Below are positions 1-8,395 of a stretch of DNA of 39,812 nucleotides, piece after piece. Location of the stretch: NCBI GenBank assembly GCA_022822445.1, contig JAJEBR010000126.1, positions 1 to 39,812 of the forward strand, read 5' to 3'. The stretch's first letter is position 1. Each line of letters begins with the position of its first letter. The position numbers and the translations under genes are program-made. This DNA is from Gemmatimonadota bacterium. Its GTDB lineage: Bacteria; Gemmatimonadota; Gemmatimonadetes; Longimicrobiales; Gaopeijiaceae. The notes below the pieces were generated by a model. The model saw only the letters and a list, made by a program, of their open reading frames with translations, ran no database searches and was not told the DNA's origin.

Positions 1-94
1 CATGCCGCACGAACAGGCCGGATAGATGACAGCACCTGACCGCACCCTCGAACCCGTTCTCCAGAACGCTGGCGTCACGGGGGCGTCCATAGAT

Positions 95-136
95 GTTTTC
101 GCTGCACGAAAACCTCTGGCCGGGGGATGCCCCCGG
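95..136. other. oriT-like double dyad upstream of mobC
   Basis: Two perfect inverted repeats lie in tandem just upstream of the mobilization genes. The first is GTTTTCG (95-101) with CGAAAAC (107-113), a 7-bp stem with a 5-base loop. The second is CCGGGGG (120-126) with CCCCCGG (130-136), a 7-bp stem with a 3-base loop. Dyads next to mobC and relaxase genes are the usual layout of an origin of transfer, where MobC loads the relaxase near a hairpin. I see no nic sequence that I can name, so oriT is inferred from position and structure. The rest of 1-183 shows no convincing gene. Confidence 0.4.
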
Positions 137-160
137 ACCCCTGCAACGACATTTCCGCGC

Positions 161-175
161 GCCTCCAAAGGAGGC
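161..175 (+). promoter_or_regulatory. Shine-Dalgarno of mobC locked in a hairpin
   Basis: GCCTCC (161-166) and GGAGGC (170-175) form a perfect 6-bp stem with a 3-base AAA loop. The right arm contains the strong ribosome binding site AAAGGAGG (167-174), which sits 9 bases before the mobC ATG. In the folded mRNA the site would be hidden, which would keep mobilization protein synthesis low. The pairing is seen; the regulatory effect is inference. Confidence 0.45.
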
Positions 176-183
176 CGCCCGAC

Positions 184-528
184 ATGGCCCGTCCCCGGAA
201 GCCCGAGGCCGAACGCAGGAGCCGCACGATCGGCGTGCGCGTCACGACCGCGGAAGCCGCGGAGATCGCCGAGCGGGCCGGAGCAGCCCGCATGACGAAG
301 GGCGGCTACATGCGCCGCAGGGCGCTGGGGCAGCCGGTCCGCGAGGCGGCCGTTCACCGTCTCGGCGCCCGGGAGCGCGTCGAACTCCACCGGATCGGCG
401 TGAACCTGAACCAGATCGCCCGCGCCCTAAACTCCGGGGCCTCGGCGCCGACCGGGACGCTGGAGGCGGTCGAGCGAGTGGGCGAGCTTGCGGCCGGTCT
501 CCTGAGCGGCGAGGCGCTGGACCGTTGA
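184..528 (+). CDS. mobC: MobC-family relaxosome accessory protein
   Basis: This 114-residue basic protein matches the MobC family of plasmid mobilization proteins. These bind oriT and help the relaxase open the strands. The N-terminal half reads as a small DNA-binding segment (RTIGVRVTTAEAAEIAERAG), followed by 'TKGGYMRRRALGQP'. The C-terminal family hallmark 'ELHRIGVNLNQIARALN' lies at about residues 69-85. The ATG at 184 is chosen because a strong AAAGGAGG lies 9 bases upstream and the protein starts MARPRKPEAE, as is usual in the family. Its TGA overlaps the TTG start of the relaxase gene by four bases (TTGA), so the two are translationally coupled. It marks this end of the window as a mobilizable plasmid or integrated element. 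Confidence 0.85.
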   Translation: MARPRKPEAERRSRTIGVRVTTAEAAEIAERAGAARMTKGGYMRRRALGQPVREAAVHRLGARERVELHRIGVNLNQIARALNSGASAPTGTLEAVERVGELAAGLLSGEALDR

Positions 529-1723
529 TCCCGAAGATCAACGGACTGGGGCGCTCGTTCGCCGGGGTCGCGGCGTACTGCCTGCACGATGCGCCGGAGC
601 CGGACGACCGCCGTCCAAGGACATCGGAGCGGGTCGGGTGGGCCGACACCCGGAACCTTGCGACGATCCGGGTGGAGCGGGCCGCGCGGCTGATGGCCGC
701 GACGGCGAGGGCGGCCCCCGACCTCAAGCGACTGGCGGGTGGGGAGCAAAGGGGTAGGAAGCTGGCGAAGCCGGTGCTGCACTACTCCCTCAGCTGGGCT
801 CAGGACGAAACGCCCACGCGCCAAGAGATGAACCAGGCGGTGGACGGGAGCCTCGAAGCGCTGGGGCTGGAGGGCCACGAGGCGCTGATCGTGGCGCACG
901 ACGACACGCGGCACCCCACGTCCACGTGGTCGCCAACCGTGTCGATCCGGAGACCGGGAAGGCGGCGAAGCTGGGCAACAGCAAGCTCCGGCTGTCGCGC
1001 TGGGCCGAGGGCTACGAGCGGGAACAGGGCCGGATCCGATGCGAGGAGCGGGTCAAGAACAATGCGCGACGGCGTGCGGGCCAAGAGGTGGTTCACAACC
1101 CGTGGGATCGGCCGATTCACTGGGCGCGCTACCGCCGGGAGGGCATGCTGCCGAAGCGGGCGCGGCGGGCGAGGAAGCCAGCCGACGAGGATCGGGTCGA
1201 CATGGCCGCTTGGCGGCGCGTGGAAGAGCGGCTTTGGGAGCAGGTCGAGGACCGACGCTGGCTCGGGTTCTGGCGGCTGGAGACCCGGGCGAGGAAGGAG
1301 TGGGCCGAGCTGCACAAGCGGCAGGAGGACATGCGGCAGAGGCTCGACCGGGAGAGCCGCACCGTGCTCGGGAGGCTCAGGATCTGGCGGATCGAGCGCT
1401 CGTTGCGGGAACTGGTCGGTGCGGTCCGGGGTCGTGAGGATCTGGTCGGGAGCTGGCGCAAGGATCTCGACCGGTACCACAAGGGCGAGCGCGCCGCGCT
1501 GGGCAAAGCGCACGGCGAAAGCGCCCGACAAATCGAGCGGAAGGTGCGGGAGACCTACCGAAGGGGGCTTCGGGACGCGGAGCAGCGCGCACTGGCAGCG
1601 CGGGAGACGAAGGAGCGCGAAGGGACATGGGGGCGGGAGCGCGGCCCGAGAATCATCCCCATTCCCCCACTGCCGCCCCGGCCGCGAGGTCCCGAGCGTG
1701 ACGGGGGAGGGTTCGAGCGATGA
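525..1723 (+). pseudogene. MobA/VirD2-type relaxase, broken by a one-base frameshift
   Basis: The product resembles relaxases of the MobA/VirD2 nuclease family that nick oriT and carry the strand during conjugative mobilization. The N-terminal part (from TTG 525, starting MIPKINGLGRSFAGVAAY) contains 'KPVLHYSLSW' and 'EALIVAHDDTRHP'. At the run of four C at 914-917 the frame breaks. The next frame gives 'HVHVVANRVDPETGKAA', then 'KLRLSRWAEGYEREQG' and a long Arg/Glu-rich helical tail to the TGA at 1721-1723. Adding one C restores the metal-binding HPHVHV motif (motif III), so the break falls exactly in the catalytic motif. It is either a real inactivating deletion or a homopolymer error. If intact the protein would be about 400 residues, normal for small mobilization relaxases. 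Confidence 0.8.
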
Positions 1724-1818
1724 CCCTCGATGTGGGCATCACAATACGATCTGTACTCGAACGCCAGCGCGAGCATCATCGCGGCCACCTAATAGGGTGC
1801 CATCAGAGATGCCGAGTT

Positions 1819-1840
1819 CCCCCGCAGCGCACTGCGGGGG
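1819..1840 (+). terminator. Strong hairpin downstream of the relaxase gene
   Basis: CCCCCGCAG (1819-1827) and CTGCGGGGG (1832-1840) form a perfect 9-bp GC-rich stem with a 4-base loop. No U-run follows, so it is either a Rho-assisted terminator, an mRNA-stabilizing structure, or a structural element of the mobile unit. Apart from this hairpin I see nothing in 1724-1992. Confidence 0.4.
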
Positions 1841-1992
1841 CGGTGGCGGGGGAGCGCCGTGTCATTCTCAACTTTTCTTGAGCTGCGGAATAGTCGGGCG
1901 TGTTGCGATGATGTTGACGGCGGGATGATCGGTCATCATGGTCATTTCCCCCATATTTCGTCAGGACGGAGCACACGCGGAGAAAGTTACCC

Positions 1993-2353
1993 ATGAGCGA
2001 CACGAGGACAGCCACGACGGCCGAGCAGGGCCGTGCGTATGCGGAACGGCGGATCGAGGCCGCCCGTAGGGACGCCGGTTGCCAGTTAGAAGATCACTGG
2101 ACCTATGTGGTGACAGACCTCACCGAACCGTACCAAAGGTGCGGAGTCGTGGCGACACCACTGCGCGAGGGGCTATCGCGTCGACATAGGGGAAATGACA
2201 GTAGTGTTGCGCGGAGACGCCATCGGGAGTTTCGCGGATGCCCTCTATCAGTTTGTCGCCGAACACACGGACAAGATCGACGACACTACAGTGGCTAGGT
2301 TTCTGGATGAGAGAGGGGACTTGACCGCGCGGGTTCCGCCCCGTGTCGGCTAG
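1993..2353 (+). pseudogene. Small uncharacterized gene, split between two frames
   Basis: From the ATG at 1993 a plausible N-terminus reads MSDTRTATTAEQGRAYAERR and continues to about 'TDLTEPYQRCGVVATPLREG'. After that the frame becomes an arginine-rich shadow. In the +1 frame from about 2160 a natural-looking sequence follows, including 'YRVDIGEMTVVLRGDAIG' and 'FADALYQFVAEHTDKIDD', and it ends at TAG 2351-2353. Joined, this is a protein of about 119 residues, mixed alpha/beta and acidic at the C-terminus. I do not recognise the family. A purine-rich ribosome binding site (GGAG) precedes the start. Its position next to the relaxase suggests cargo of the mobilizable element. A frameshift near 2125-2170 is inferred from the change in amino-acid character, not from a homologue. 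Confidence 0.45.
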
Positions 2354-2730
2354 TAGCTGTCCACCGTTCGTCGGGTCACCGTTCTTGATTCGCGCCGTAG
2401 GAGCCTTCGCGCTTCCCGCCAAAGTGGACGGTTTTCCCGCCGTCCCAGTACGGCGAAAGATCCAAGCGGTCAACGGCAGGAAACGCAGATCGTGCAGTCC
2501 TGTATGAACTTACGTGATCTCTTGCCGGGATTTTGGCTTCAGGTGTTCTGCCGGGCTGGCAAGGCGCGACGAGAGCGGAATAGCAAGCGCTATTCGCCCA
2601 AGGAGCAACGCAGAGCGTAGCTGCGAAGGTAGGGGATGTACACTAAACATGACATTTTGTAATGTTGACATTACATTGTGAGCAGGTGAGCGAAACGGCC
2701 CAGCCTGGATGTATCGCCAAGGAGCCGGTC
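2354..2730. other. Non-coding stretch between mobilization remnant and propeller gene
   Basis: No convincing reading frame is present. It contains a 7-bp perfect dyad, GAATAGC (2578-2584) and GCTATTC (2589-2595), with a 4-base loop, set in a purine-rich context that resembles a palindromic relic or transposon end. It also contains copy A of the 39-bp element at 2637-2675. This is probably the junction between the mobile element and the resident chromosome, but I cannot see direct repeats that would prove an attachment site. Confidence 0.4.
2637..2675 (+). repeat. 39-bp ACATGAC element, copy A
   Basis: This AT-rich copy holds the perfect 18-bp palindrome TGTAATGTTGACATTACA (2658-2675) and the invariant ACATGAC core at 2647-2653. 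It lies 56 bases upstream of a decayed propeller gene. It is the only copy outside the Bat operon. An ATG inside the core opens a 10-codon frame starting MTFCNV that closes just past the element. Confidence 0.75.
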
Positions 2731-3596
2731 ATGAGACTCCTGATCCCCATCGTCATCGTCGCTGCCCTCGCGTGCCAGCCGGGCGACAACCCGTCCGGCG
2801 ACACCGGCCTGCAAGTACGCGACAGCGCCGGCATCCGGATCGTCGAAAACGCGCCGTCGTCGGGTGGCTCTCGCCTGCCGTGGCGAATCAGCGCAGAGCC
2901 GGTCGTCACGATCGGCCGTGCGGAAGGCGACGAGCCCTACCTGCTACACATCGTCAGGGATGCCCTGCGGCTGGCGGACGGTCGGGTCGTGGTGCTGAAC
3001 AATGGAACGCAGGAACTGAGGGTGTTCGACGGGGACGGAACCCACCTGGCCACCTGGGGGGGCAGGGGCGAAGGCCCGGGCGAGTTCAGATCGCTGGCGG
3101 CCATCGAGCCCTGGCGGGGCGATTCCATCGCCGCGTGGTACGGGCCGCGCCGCGGCGTCACGCGGGGGATGGCACGCTGCCCCGCATCGTGCGCCTCGGT
3201 GCGGCGCCACGCGTCCCGACACAGGCCCACATCGACGCCTACATCGATGACCAGCTCTCCTGGATTCCCCCGGAAGTACCGCCCGAGGAGGTCGAGCAGT
3301 ATCTGATCCGGCAGCGACGGGCGTGGGAGGCGGTCCCGGTGGCGGAGTTCCTTCCGGCGTTCAACTCGTTGATTGCCGACAGGGTGGGCCACCTCTGGCT
3401 GGAGGAGTTCGAGCCGCCGGGCGAAGAACGGCCGGGCGCGCGGTGGACGGTGCTGAACCCGGAGGGAAGAGTGCTCGGATGGGTGGAAACGCCGGACGGG
3501 CTGGAGATCTACGAAATCGGTGCGGACTACCTGCTCGCGGACGCCCGGGACGAGCTCGAGGTGGAGTACGTACAGCTCTGGTCGCTGGAGCGCTGA
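2731..3596 (+). pseudogene. Six-bladed beta-propeller lipoprotein-like gene, frameshifted and internally deleted
   Basis: The start ATG at 2731 has the ribosome site AAGGAG. The N-terminus MRLLIPIVIVAALACQPG is a lipoprotein signal with a lipobox cysteine at residue 15. Family marks are 'RDSAGIRIVEN', 'GDEPYLLHIVRDALRLADG' and 'GRGEGPGEFRSLAAIE'. Around 3165-3185 the frame changes, and the C-terminal half (from about 'GTLPRIVRL' through 'AHIDAYIDDQLSWIPPE' to 'VEYVQLWSLER') runs to TGA 3594-3596. The joined product is about 288 residues, about 100 short of its relatives in this window, so a central blade seems to be missing as well. Such propellers are thought to be cell-surface binding or signalling proteins; the ligand is unknown. 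The two-part damage argues for real decay rather than a single base error. Confidence 0.7.
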
Positions 3597-3598
3597 CC

Positions 3599-3627
3599 CC
3601 TCCGCCCTTTCGCGGACGGGCTTTTTT
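3599..3627 (+). terminator. Rho-independent terminator after the propeller remnant
   Basis: CCGCCC (3602-3607) pairs with GGACGG (3614-3619) with one wobble or mismatch around a 6-base loop, followed by GC and six T (3622-3627). It lies directly after the stop codon at 3596 and insulates the downstream secreted-protein gene. Confidence 0.6.
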
Positions 3628-3683
3628 CGTTATCGGTCACCCGATTACGACGGTTCCAACCCCTCGACAAGCGAGTCATCGAC

Positions 3684-6600
3684 ATGTCCAGCCGTGCCCC
3701 CCTCCGTCACGCCAACTCGGCCACTCTGCGCCGGACGGGCCGCTCCCTGCCGGGCGCTGCCCTCGTCCTGACCCTGGCTCTCGCCACCCTCCTCCCCCCC
3801 ACCCTTCTCGACGCCCAGCAGGGCGGGCCGCGCGGTGGCGGCGGACCCGCACAGGCGCTCGACGACCGTTCCCTGGTCAACCAGGTCGCCGCGCGCTCCA
3901 TCGGGCCGGCCGTGATGAGCGGCCGCATCGTCGACATCGCCGTGGCCGAGACGCCCGGCATGCGGGGCGGCCGCCTGGGGACCATCATCTACATCGCGGC
4001 GGCGACCGGCGGCATCTGGAAGTCGACCAGCGCCGGGATCGACTGGGAGCCGATCTTCGACGACGCGGGTGTGGGGTCGATGGGTGACGTGACCGTCGCG
4101 CCGTCGAACGCCAACATCGTCTGGGTGGGGACCGGCGAGCCCAACAACCAGCGCAGCTCGTCCTACGGCGACGGGGTCTACAAGTCGGTGGACGCCGGCG
4201 AGACCTTCGAACACATGGGGCTGCGCACCTCGCAGCACGTGGGGCGCATCGTCATCCACCCCGAGGATCCCGAAATCGTGTACGTCGCGGCGGTGGGTCC
4301 GCTCTGGGCGCCCGGCGGCGAACGCGGCGTATTCCGGACGATGGACGGCGGCGAGAGCTGGGAGGCGGTGCTCACGATTGACCAGCACACGGGCGTCACC
4401 GATATCGTGATGGACCCGACGAACCCGGACATCCTCTACGCGGCCTCCCTCCAGCGCGAACGGCGCGCCTACAGCTACGTCGGCGGCGGGCCCGGCAGCG
4501 GCATCTACAAATCCGTCGACGGCGGCGACAGCTGGACCAGGCTCACGCGCGGGCTGCCGACCTCCGACATGGGACGGATCGGCCTCGACATCAGCCTGAG
4601 CCACCCGCAGACCGTCTACGCGGTGATCGAGGGCTCCGAACAGGGCGTCTACCGCACCGACAACGGCGGCCGGGCATGGCGGCAGATGAGCGACATCGCC
4701 TCGATCCCGTGGTACTTCGGGCAGATCCGCGTCGACCCGCAGGATCCCGAAGTCGTCTATCACCTCGGCGTGCCGCTGCAGCGGTCGATGGACGGGGGCG
4801 TGACCTGGGCGTCGGCCGCGAGCGGCGGGGTCCACGTCGACCACCACGCCATGTGGATCAACCCGGAAGACCCCACCCACCTCCTGCTCGGCAACGACGG
4901 CGGCTTCTACATGTCGCACAACTTCGGCGCGACCTGGGACTTCTCGCCCAACCTGCCGCTCAGCCAGTTCTACGCGGTCGGCATCGACATGCAGGAGCCC
5001 TTCTTCGGGATCTACGGCGGCCTGCAGGACAACTCGACGTGGGGCGGCCCGAGCGCGACCCGCAACAGCATCGGCGTCGTCAACGCCGACTGGTTCCGGA
5101 TGCAGGGAGGCGACGGCTTCTACGCGGCGATCGACCCCAACGACCACAACATCGCCTTCGTGGAGTCCCAGAACGGGAACCTTGTCCGCTTCAACGGCCG
5201 CACCGGTGAACGCAAGTCGATCCGCCCGCGCCCGGCGCCCGGAGAAGACAACTACCGCTTCAACTGGAGTTCGCCGATCCAGCTGTCGCCCTTCGATCCG
5301 GCCACCGTCTACTTCGCCGGCAACCACGTCTTCAAGAGCCCGGACCGCGGCGACTCCTGGCGCGTCCTGGGCCTCGACCTCACCCGCGAAATCGACCGCA
5401 ACATCCTCCCCATGATGGGGTCCATCCCCGCCAACAACGCGGTCTCGCGCCATCAGGGCACGGCCGTCTTCTCGAATATCTCCACCATGCACGTCTCGTC
5501 TCACCAGCCCGGCCACATCGTCACCGGCACCGACGACGGCCAGGTCTCCGTAACCACCGACGACGGCGTCACCTGGCGCAGAATGACCGACTTCCCCGGC
5601 GTGCCGGACACCACCTACGTCAGCAAGGTGCGCTGGTCCGCCCACGACGAGGCCACCATCTACGCCACCTTCGACGGGCACCGCAGCAACGACTTCCGCC
5701 CCTACGTCATGAAGAGCACCGACCAGGGCCAGAGCTGGACTTCGGTCAGCGGCGACCTCCCGGAGTTCGGCAACATCCGCGCCTTCGCGGAGCACCACGA
5801 GAACCCGAACGTGCTCTTCGTCGGCACCGAGATCCGGCCGTTTGTGACGCTCGACGGGGGCGCGTCGTGGGTCCCGCTGGAAAACGGCATTCCGCCCTCG
5901 CCGGTGCATGACCTGAAGATCCACTCCCGCGACAACAAGCTCGTCGTGGCGACCCACGGCCGCGGCTTCTACGTGATCGACGACCTGAACCCGATCGTGT
6001 ACCTGGCCGAGGCGAAGGCCGCGGGCGGGCCCTACCTGTTCCCGGTGGCGGACGCCTTCGCGTACGTGGTCAACACGGCGCCGAGTTCGGGCATCCACGC
6101 GGGCCGCGAGTACCGGGCGCCGAATCCGGCGTACGGCGCGGGGATCGCGTACTACGTGCCGCAGGGGACGAGGGGCGAGCGCATGCTGGAGATCGTCGCG
6201 AGCGACGGCCAGACGGTGCGGACGCTGGAGACGGCGACGGGTGCGGGTCTGCAGCAGGCGCGGTGGGATCTGCGCTGGGACGCGCCGTGGTCGGGGCCGC
6301 CCGCGAACCAGCAGGGCGGGTTCGGCGGTGGCGGATTCGGCGGCGGGTTCGGTGGCGGTGGCGGTGCAGGGCCGCCGGCGCTCGGCGACCAGTACACCGC
6401 GCGGCTGACGATCACGCCGGACGAGGGCGAGCCCACGGTCATGGAGCGCAGCTTCACCGTGGAGATGGACGACCTGATCGGGATGACGAGGGCGCAGCTC
6501 GCGGAGCTGCAGGAGCTGCGTCTGCGCCTCCGGCGCCTGTCCGCGACCCAGCAGATGGCGACGCGCCAGGCGCAGGAGATCCAGAGCGAGCTGCGCGGGA

Positions 6601-6971
6601 TCGAGGCCGCGATGGCGCGCGTGGAGGTGAGCGACGAGCTGCAGGCGCGCGCCGATGAGCTGGGCGAGCAGGCGGCGGCGGTGTTGCGGGGGCTGCGGGG
6701 TGGCGGGGGAAGGGGATTTGGGGGCGGGGGTGGCGGTGGCGGCGCCGTGACCGTGCAGAGCCTGCTGGGGACGGCCGGCGGCATGAACCAGACGTACGCA
6801 CCCGCGACCGACGCCGAAAGAACCGCGCTGGAGGAGGCGGGCCCGGCACTCGACGAGCAGCTCACCGCACTCAATGAACTGGTGGCCGCGATGCCCGCCT
6901 TCCGCGACGCGCTCGACGCGGCGGGCGTGCCCTGGACTCCGGGGAGGCCCGTTGGCCGCGGAGAGCCCTGA
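3684..6971 (+). CDS. Secreted multi-Asp-box beta-propeller (VPS10/sortilin-like, annotated elsewhere as glycosyl hydrolase)
   Basis: This is a 1095-residue exported protein. Residues 1-45 are a Sec signal with twin-arginine-rich n-region and hydrophobic core 'GAALVLTLALATLLPPTLL', ending near 'LDAQ'. The body carries about eleven Asp-box (BNR) motifs of the S/T-x-D-x-G-x-x-W type, for example KSVDGGDSW, RSMDGGVTW, KSPDRGDSW, TTDDGVTW and TLDGGASW. These indicate two stacked propellers as in VPS10/sortilin and sialidase-like folds. A conserved 'HVDHHAMWINPEDP' segment lies near residue 388. After residue about 850 the protein changes character: two glycine-rich loops (6318-6372 and 6693-6745) flank a helical, coiled-coil-like segment (6445-6690). 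Family members are often called glycosyl hydrolase, but I see no catalytic triad that proves this. A terminator upstream and a hairpin downstream suggest a single-gene unit. Confidence 0.8.
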   Translation: MSSRAPLRHANSATLRRTGRSLPGAALVLTLALATLLPPTLLDAQQGGPRGGGGPAQALDDRSLVNQVAARSIGPAVMSGRIVDIAVAETPGMRGGRLGTIIYIAAATGGIWKSTSAGIDWEPIFDDAGVGSMGDVTVAPSNANIVWVGTGEPNNQRSSSYGDGVYKSVDAGETFEHMGLRTSQHVGRIVIHPEDPEIVYVAAVGPLWAPGGERGVFRTMDGGESWEAVLTIDQHTGVTDIVMDPTNPDILYAASLQRERRAYSYVGGGPGSGIYKSVDGGDSWTRLTRGLPTSDMGRIGLDISLSHPQTVYAVIEGSEQGVYRTDNGGRAWRQMSDIASIPWYFGQIRVDPQDPEVVYHLGVPLQRSMDGGVTWASAASGGVHVDHHAMWINPEDPTHLLLGNDGGFYMSHNFGATWDFSPNLPLSQFYAVGIDMQEPFFGIYGGLQDNSTWGGPSATRNSIGVVNADWFRMQGGDGFYAAIDPNDHNIAFVESQNGNLVRFNGRTGERKSIRPRPAPGEDNYRFNWSSPIQLSPFDPATVYFAGNHVFKSPDRGDSWRVLGLDLTREIDRNILPMMGSIPANNAVSRHQGTAVFSNISTMHVSSHQPGHIVTGTDDGQVSVTTDDGVTWRRMTDFPGVPDTTYVSKVRWSAHDEATIYATFDGHRSNDFRPYVMKSTDQGQSWTSVSGDLPEFGNIRAFAEHHENPNVLFVGTEIRPFVTLDGGASWVPLENGIPPSPVHDLKIHSRDNKLVVATHGRGFYVIDDLNPIVYLAEAKAAGGPYLFPVADAFAYVVNTAPSSGIHAGREYRAPNPAYGAGIAYYVPQGTRGERMLEIVASDGQTVRTLETATGAGLQQARWDLRWDAPWSGPPANQQGGFGGGGFGGGFGGGGGAGPPALGDQYTARLTITPDEGEPTVMERSFTVEMDDLIGMTRAQLAELQELRLRLRRLSATQQMATRQAQEIQSELRGIEAAMARVEVSDELQARADELGEQAAAVLRGLRGGGGRGFGGGGGGGGAVTVQSLLGTAGGMNQTYAPATDAERTALEEAGPALDEQLTALNELVAAMPAFRDALDAAGVPWTPGRPVGRGEP

Positions 6972-6985
6972 ACCTGAACCCGGGG

Positions 6986-7012
6986 GCCCCCTCCACCCCG
7001 GGGGCTCCCTCT
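6986..7012 (+). terminator. GC stem with CT-rich tail after the Asp-box propeller gene
   Basis: GCCCCC (6986-6991) and GGGGGC (7000-7005) form a perfect 6-bp stem with an 8-base loop, followed by TCCCTCTT. It lies 15 bases after the stop codon. The U-tract is poor, so termination efficiency is uncertain. Confidence 0.45.
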
Positions 7013-7089
7013 TCAGGCCCCATGAGCCCGCGACCCTCTGAAACACCCGCACAAGCGCCGGCCGTACGGAAACAACGGATAGCTTGTTC

Positions 7090-7107
7090 TCTCCTCCAGA
7101 CAGGAGA
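7090..7107 (+). promoter_or_regulatory. Hairpin covering the ribosome binding site of the next gene
   Basis: TCTCCT (7090-7095) and AGGAGA (7102-7107) form a perfect 6-bp stem with a 6-base loop. The right arm is the ribosome binding site AGGAG, 8 bases before the ATG at 7115. Folding would limit translation of the three-gene operon. The effect is inferred. Confidence 0.4.
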
Positions 7108-7114
7108 ATCCGCC

Positions 7115-8395
7115 ATGTCCACACGGCACCCTCGCGGGTACATCCCGCTTCTCTCCATCGTGCTCCCGGCGGTCGCGTTCAGCGCGGCGTGCCGGCAAGG
7201 CATCGTCCCGGCCAACGCCATCATGCACCCGACCGAGGAGAATCTCCCGGCTCCGGGCGGACCGCTCATCCGGGCGGACACGGTGCTTGAGGGCGCCTCC
7301 GACCCACAGCGCGCCGCCGAATGGGCCGCGGCCCGGCGCGCCCTCCTCGACGCGGAAGTCGTCACCAGCATCGGAGCCGCGGACGGCGACGGGCCGGATG
7401 TCCTGGGGATCGTCGGCGACGCCGCCGTCGATGAAGAAGGGAACGTCTACGTCCAGGAGAACACGACGGACGAGCTGCTCGTCTTCGGCCCATCGGGCGA
7501 CCTGCTACACCGCACCGGCGGGACGGGCGACGGGCCCGAGGAATTCCGGGGGATCCGCCGCTTCGATCGCCTTCCGGACGGACGACTGGTGGTCGCGCAC
7601 GAAGGGGGGGCGGCCAAGGTGCTGGAACCGGGCACCCAGGGCTACAGGTACGCGGGCCCGCTGCTGGGGGACTGGTCGACGGAGCCTCCGGTGGTCCACG
7701 ACATGTGTGCCGTGGGCGACCGCATCTTCCTGCACGCCACGAATCTGGGCTCGCGGGATTCGGACACACACCACGTCATCCGCGAAGTGTCCGCCGGCGA
7801 GCGGCGCGTCACTGCCACCTTCGCGGACGGCTACCGGTCCGAGTTCGAGCGCGACCGGCAGAGGAGGTCCTACGGGAACATCGCATGCGGCGACGGGCCC
7901 GTGACCCTCGTCTGGAGCCTGTACTACTTCCCGATCGTCAAGGGGTACCGGCCGGACAACACGCTGCTGTGGACGGCGCTGGTCGAGGATTTCGATCAGG
8001 GGCTGATCTACCAGAACAATGCGCGCAGCTCGTCGGTCCACCCGATAGGCAGCTCGCAGGAATACCTCATCGGCGTCCAGGCGCTTCGGCCGGGCTTCGT
8101 GGTCCTTCAGGCCGTGCACCAGGGGAATCCGCCACCAGGGCAAGGATTGGCATCGATGCCGGTCCTGCGGATGCGCACCTATCTGATCGACCAGGAGACC
8201 GGAAACGGGGGTGTGGTCAGCGACGACCTCCCGTGGATCGCCTGGATCGGGGATTCCAGCTTCATCACGGTCCCGTCCGATCCCTATCCGAAGGTGGAGG
8301 TGCGGGCGCTGTCCCCGGAGTTGCGGCGGGTTGCCCAGAGAGACACCATGAAACGCAATCTCACGCGGACGACTGAAGAAAGGGAAACACGATGA
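7115..8395 (+). CDS. Six-bladed beta-propeller lipoprotein
   Basis: A 426-residue exported protein. The ATG at 7115 is preferred over an in-frame ATG at 7022 because AGGAG lies just upstream and the product then begins with a signal segment, MSTRHPRGYIPLLSIVLP, and a lipobox-like 'FSAAC' (Cys at about residue 27). Propeller family marks are 'VLGIVGDAAVDEEGNVYVQE', 'ELLVFGPSGDLLHRTGG' and 'GDGPEEFRGIRRFDRLPDG'. It is probably tethered to the outer or inner membrane and may bind peptides, sugars or a partner. It is the first gene of a three-gene operon: its TGA overlaps the next ATG (ATGA at 8392). It is a distant paralogue of the propellers at 2731, 11121 and 12287. The biological substrate is unknown. 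Confidence 0.75.
   Translation: MSTRHPRGYIPLLSIVLPAVAFSAACRQGIVPANAIMHPTEENLPAPGGPLIRADTVLEGASDPQRAAEWAAARRALLDAEVVTSIGAADGDGPDVLGIVGDAAVDEEGNVYVQENTTDELLVFGPSGDLLHRTGGTGDGPEEFRGIRRFDRLPDGRLVVAHEGGAAKVLEPGTQGYRYAGPLLGDWSTEPPVVHDMCAVGDRIFLHATNLGSRDSDTHHVIREVSAGERRVTATFADGYRSEFERDRQRRSYGNIACGDGPVTLVWSLYYFPIVKGYRPDNTLLWTALVEDFDQGLIYQNNARSSSVHPIGSSQEYLIGVQALRPGFVVLQAVHQGNPPPGQGLASMPVLRMRTYLIDQETGNGGVVSDDLPWIAWIGDSSFITVPSDPYPKVEVRALSPELRRVAQRDTMKRNLTRTTEERETR

Noticed and set aside
93-1928. One continuous 611-residue gene covering the mobilization region
   Set aside because: Only its middle (525 to about 913) is protein-like; the ends are out-of-frame readings of mobC and the relaxase tail.
2658-2675. 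Naming the 18-bp palindrome as a known operator (CRP/FNR, PadR, BlaI or GlnR type)
   Set aside because: Half-site spacing does not fit any of these exactly, and no such regulator gene lies in the window.
3645-7124. A 1159-residue open frame on the minus strand across the Asp-box gene
   Set aside because: It mirrors the codon structure of the plus-strand gene, is dominated by Arg, Val, His and Asp without any domain, and has no ribosome site. It is a high-GC shadow. The same holds for other long antisense frames here.
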